Source: Gavia stellata (lineage: Eukaryota > Chordata > Aves > Gaviiformes > Gaviidae). Taken from it: DNA of 64,000 nucleotides. The stretch spans positions 21,619,553 through 21,683,552 of the forward strand of contig NC_082594.1 in NCBI RefSeq assembly GCF_030936135.1. Reading direction: 5' to 3'. A model generated the notes under the pieces. The model did no database searches and was not told the origin of the DNA. It saw nothing but the letters and a program-made list of their open reading frames with translations. A program made the translations under genes and the position numbers. Shown in pieces: positions 62,201 through 64,000 of the stretch. The number at the start of each line of letters is the position of its first letter. Position 1 is the stretch's first letter.

Positions 62201-63955
62201 GTCACTGATCTTAAAGGAAGCATGAAAGTATGCAAAAAAAAAAATTAAGTAACAATCCTAAATGTACATTCACACAGAAAACACTATCCTTAGAGTGTCC
62301 CACAGGCTGTGGGTCTAAAGCAGATCTGCTACCTTTTTCCCTGCTCATTCAAGGTTAGGCTTCATTCCTCTGTAAACTGCCCACTGTTGTTGGGTCTGTA
62401 ACTAATAATACCATGCAACTGCATAGGTCTCCTGGACACAGGAGGTGCCATTATATGACATGGACACTATAAATCTACAATTATTGCTCCTTGGCTTTAT
62501 AATGAAGTGTCCTTTACAAACAGATGGTTTGGGCCAATGATTCATGCAAAAGTGCTAGGATTTTGGATGCATTTTTATTATTGATTGGTCCATATGAATT
62601 GCATCTTGTCATATCTCATATCTCACTCTGCTCCATAATGCACCAGAATCACATGGGTTACGCTGTGACACAGATGTCATAACTAACTGCCCTGGACCTT
62701 AGGCCCACAATGGCAGGGCAAACACACCTGAATAGGCTTCACTTACACAGCTTATGACAGTCATGTCAGGTAAGAAAGAGACAGCAGTCCCAGAAGGCAG
62801 AGTGCACATCTGCACAAAGCATAAAGCATAAAAGCAAGAACATTCCCCTTTGTTTTTAGCACCTTTTAGAGAGCAAATCTTTCCACTCACCCATTTCCTT
62901 GTCTTCCTGAACTCTTCTCCTTTCACTTTCGCATGCCTCCATCCATCTCCTTTTATCCTCCTGTTTTTTTGCACAGAACAAATGAATCTCTTCTGTTGCT
63001 CTGTTTATTATCTTAAAAGCATTCTTGACATTAATGTTAAAGTCTTTGTCTCTGCCATCTTCAGTGTCCACAATTTCCATCTCATCCATGTCAATACGAT
63101 CCTTATAATATAAGATGTCCCTTCTCAGTAAGTCCTTCTTACAGAACACAAGCTGATGGTCAAAAAGGAAGAAAGTCCTCTGCTGGCTTCTGCCTTGCTT
63201 TGATATTTTGGTCAGTTCTCCTGAGTGGATCAGTTCTGAGCTTCTGGCTAACACATCTGGTCCCTAAGAAGATAAATATATATAGTAAGTAAATAATACT
63301 TTAAGATCTTACTATGTGCCTAACCAGTCTCATTTTATAATTAAGTATTAAGTACATTTGTTTTTCTTGTATTTTTATTACTAGATTTGAAAATGTCATA
63401 GAATGTAGATAATCTCATGCAGCCAAACTCAATGAATGTGGTTCTGCTCTACTTTATTTCTAGATAAAAAAGGAGGAAACTCATTAAAGTCAGTGAAGCA
63501 GGTTCAAGTTCTGACAGAACTACAAAAATCCAAAGGAGATTCTATAGGTCTAGAATTTTAAAAAAATCCATTTTGTCATCTCAGTCCAGTGTCACCTCAA
63601 AGACAAGTGTCCACATTAATACATGCTGCTCTTCCTGATTTATAAACAAGGTAATCAGTAACAGGTAATCACTGCAAATGAAGAAACTGGACTTTCAACT
63701 GAGCAATGACCAGTTGAAAAGTAGACACCATAAACTACCTACTACACAGAAAGACATATCCTGTAGAGGACATGAAGTACTGTACACAGTACCTTTGCTC
63801 AGGAAAGGGACAGGCTGACACTTACCTCCCAGTCTACGATAGAGACTTGCCAACGTGCAATCTTGTCTATGCTTTCTAGTCTTCGTTTTCGCTCATTGAT
63901 CAGGCACGCTACATTCTTCATAGTCTCATATGCAGCTTTTATGTTGTTATAATCA
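56051..63955 (-). CDS. SPATA13: SPATA13 (ASEF2), last four coding exons; gene continues beyond the right edge
   Basis: A Rho-family guanine nucleotide exchange factor (Cdc42/Rac) related to ARHGEF4/ASEF; it is released by APC binding and promotes cell migration. The full protein has SH3, DH and PH domains. The window holds the last helices of the DH domain (63826-63955), the whole PH domain (62891-63263), a linker exon (57489-57563) and the C-terminal tail with stop (56051-56232). Phases (0, 1, 1) agree at every joint. PH landmarks are [36 protein letters not shown] and the C-terminal helix Trp in KRRWMEA. The tail ends [26 protein letters not shown]4 is similar over this region; position beside C1QTNF9 and MIPEP identifies the gene as SPATA13. 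Confidence 0.93.
56233..57488 (-). other. SPATA13 last intron
   Basis: A 1.26-kb AT-rich intron. No repeats or genes were recognised. Confidence 0.85.
57489..57563 (-). CDS. SPATA13: SPATA13 penultimate coding exon
   Basis: A 75-base exon encoding [20 protein letters not shown] then GKIK, with split Gly codons at both ends. The MEISENQKK motif directly after the PH domain is characteristic of SPATA13. The acceptor is GACATAG and the donor GTGGGT. Confidence 0.93.
59599..60415 (+). mobile_element. Solo LTR of an avian endogenous retrovirus (ERVL-like)
   Basis: The sequence has the layout of an LTR in plus orientation: TG at the 5' end, TATA box tataaaa at 59873-59879, poly(A) signal aataaa at 60280-60285 and CA at the 3' end. 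The tentative ends are flanked by a 4-base direct repeat TTAG (59595-59598 and 60416-60419). The text resembles avian ERVL LTRs I have seen. No retroviral genes are attached, so this is a solo LTR. The exact borders are uncertain. A 101-base tandem duplication lies between the TATA box and the poly(A) signal. It is antisense to SPATA13. Confidence 0.65.
60003..60204. repeat. 101-bp tandem duplication inside the LTR
   Basis: Two diverged copies start at 60003 and 60104. Each opens with ACACTTGGCTATACCAAGTG, which contains a 7-base inverted repeat around CTATA, and runs on through GGTT/AGTTGTTTTGTGAT-type text. Differences between the copies show the duplication is not new. Confidence 0.88.
60424..60470. 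repeat. AT-rich alternating purine-pyrimidine stretch
   Basis: Interrupted TA/CA/TG dinucleotides just past the LTR 3' end. It is low complexity and produces spurious peptides rich in Tyr and Ile. Confidence 0.75.
62891..63263 (-). CDS. SPATA13: SPATA13 exon: PH domain
   Basis: A 373-base exon from [17 protein letters not shown] to [10 protein letters not shown] plus one base of a Gly codon. It contains the complete PH fold, which binds phosphoinositides and packs against the DH domain in Dbl-family GEFs. The acceptor is TTCTTAG and the donor GTGAGT. Confidence 0.95.
63264..63825 (-). other. SPATA13 intron between DH-end and PH exons
   Basis: A 562-base AT-rich intron. Nothing else was recognised. 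Confidence 0.85.
63826..63955 (-). CDS. SPATA13: SPATA13 exon: C-terminal end of DH domain
   Basis: Encodes [20 protein letters not shown] through [20 protein letters not shown] to DWE, the last DH helix and the linker to the PH domain. The acceptor TTTCACAG is very close to the window edge. The donor is GTAAGT. It has 43 codons after one base completing a split codon. Confidence 0.92.
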
Positions 63956-64000
63956 CTGTGAAATGTAGGCACATTTCAAAGATCACTTATGCAATGGATA

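Larger units (their letters stand above)
57564..62890 (-). other. SPATA13 intron between PH and linker exons
   Basis: A 5.3-kb intron containing the ERVL-like solo LTR (about 59599-60415), followed by an AT-rich alternating TA/CA stretch at about 60424-60470. The rest is unique sequence without recognised exons. Confidence 0.85.

Noticed and set aside
1-64000. CRISPR arrays, prokaryotic operons, tRNA or rRNA genes
   Set aside because: None seen. The only regular repeats are the minisatellite, microsatellites, CR1 copies and the LTR duplication, and gene structure is spliced and vertebrate.

Overview
This window is vertebrate nuclear DNA, most likely from a bird. It has long AT-rich introns, GT-AG exons whose peptides match vertebrate orthologues, several CR1 LINE copies (the dominant avian/reptilian repeat), one avian ERVL-like solo LTR and a promoter CpG island. 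It holds no bacterial operons, CRISPR arrays or phage. The species cannot be fixed from sequence alone.

Three genes lie head to tail on the minus strand. Transcription runs from high to low coordinates: SPATA13 (3' end only) -> C1QTNF9 (complete coding region) -> MIPEP (first 13 coding exons). Intron phases were checked at every junction. MIPEP joins into 508 intact codons plus one base. C1QTNF9 joins into 344 codons plus stop. The four SPATA13 exons join in frame to a stop.

Layout. 1-3389: MIPEP intron 13, with a 17-bp tandem repeat. 3390-5774: MIPEP exons 13-11, including the HEMGH zinc site. 5775-21378: 15.6-kb intron 10, with two CR1 fragments. 21379-30580: exons 10-4, with two more CR1 copies in intron 6. 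32715-37873: exons 3-1. About 37560-38230: MIPEP CpG-island promoter. 39893-45437: C1QTNF9, with its poly(A) signal 2 kb upstream of the MIPEP start codon. 45464-51850: C1QTNF9 upstream region and intergenic DNA, with a candidate 5' noncoding exon at 48030-48088 and a poly-C tract. About 51855-56050: probable SPATA13 3' UTR. 56051-63955: last four SPATA13 coding exons (end of the DH domain, PH domain, C-terminal tail), with a solo LTR near 59599-60415 in an intron.

The genes are functionally unrelated: a mitochondrial presequence-processing peptidase, a secreted C1q/TNF-related adipokine-like protein and a Rho-family GEF. Their order is the interesting part. As I recall the human map, SPATA13-C1QTNF9 and MIPEP-C1QTNF9B are separate same-strand pairs on 13q12, so this compact single-copy arrangement looks ancestral. 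I found no convincing undescribed biological system. The best leads are the synteny, the candidate noncoding exon, a perfect 13-bp hairpin, the LTR with an internal duplication, and a long unexplained ORF.
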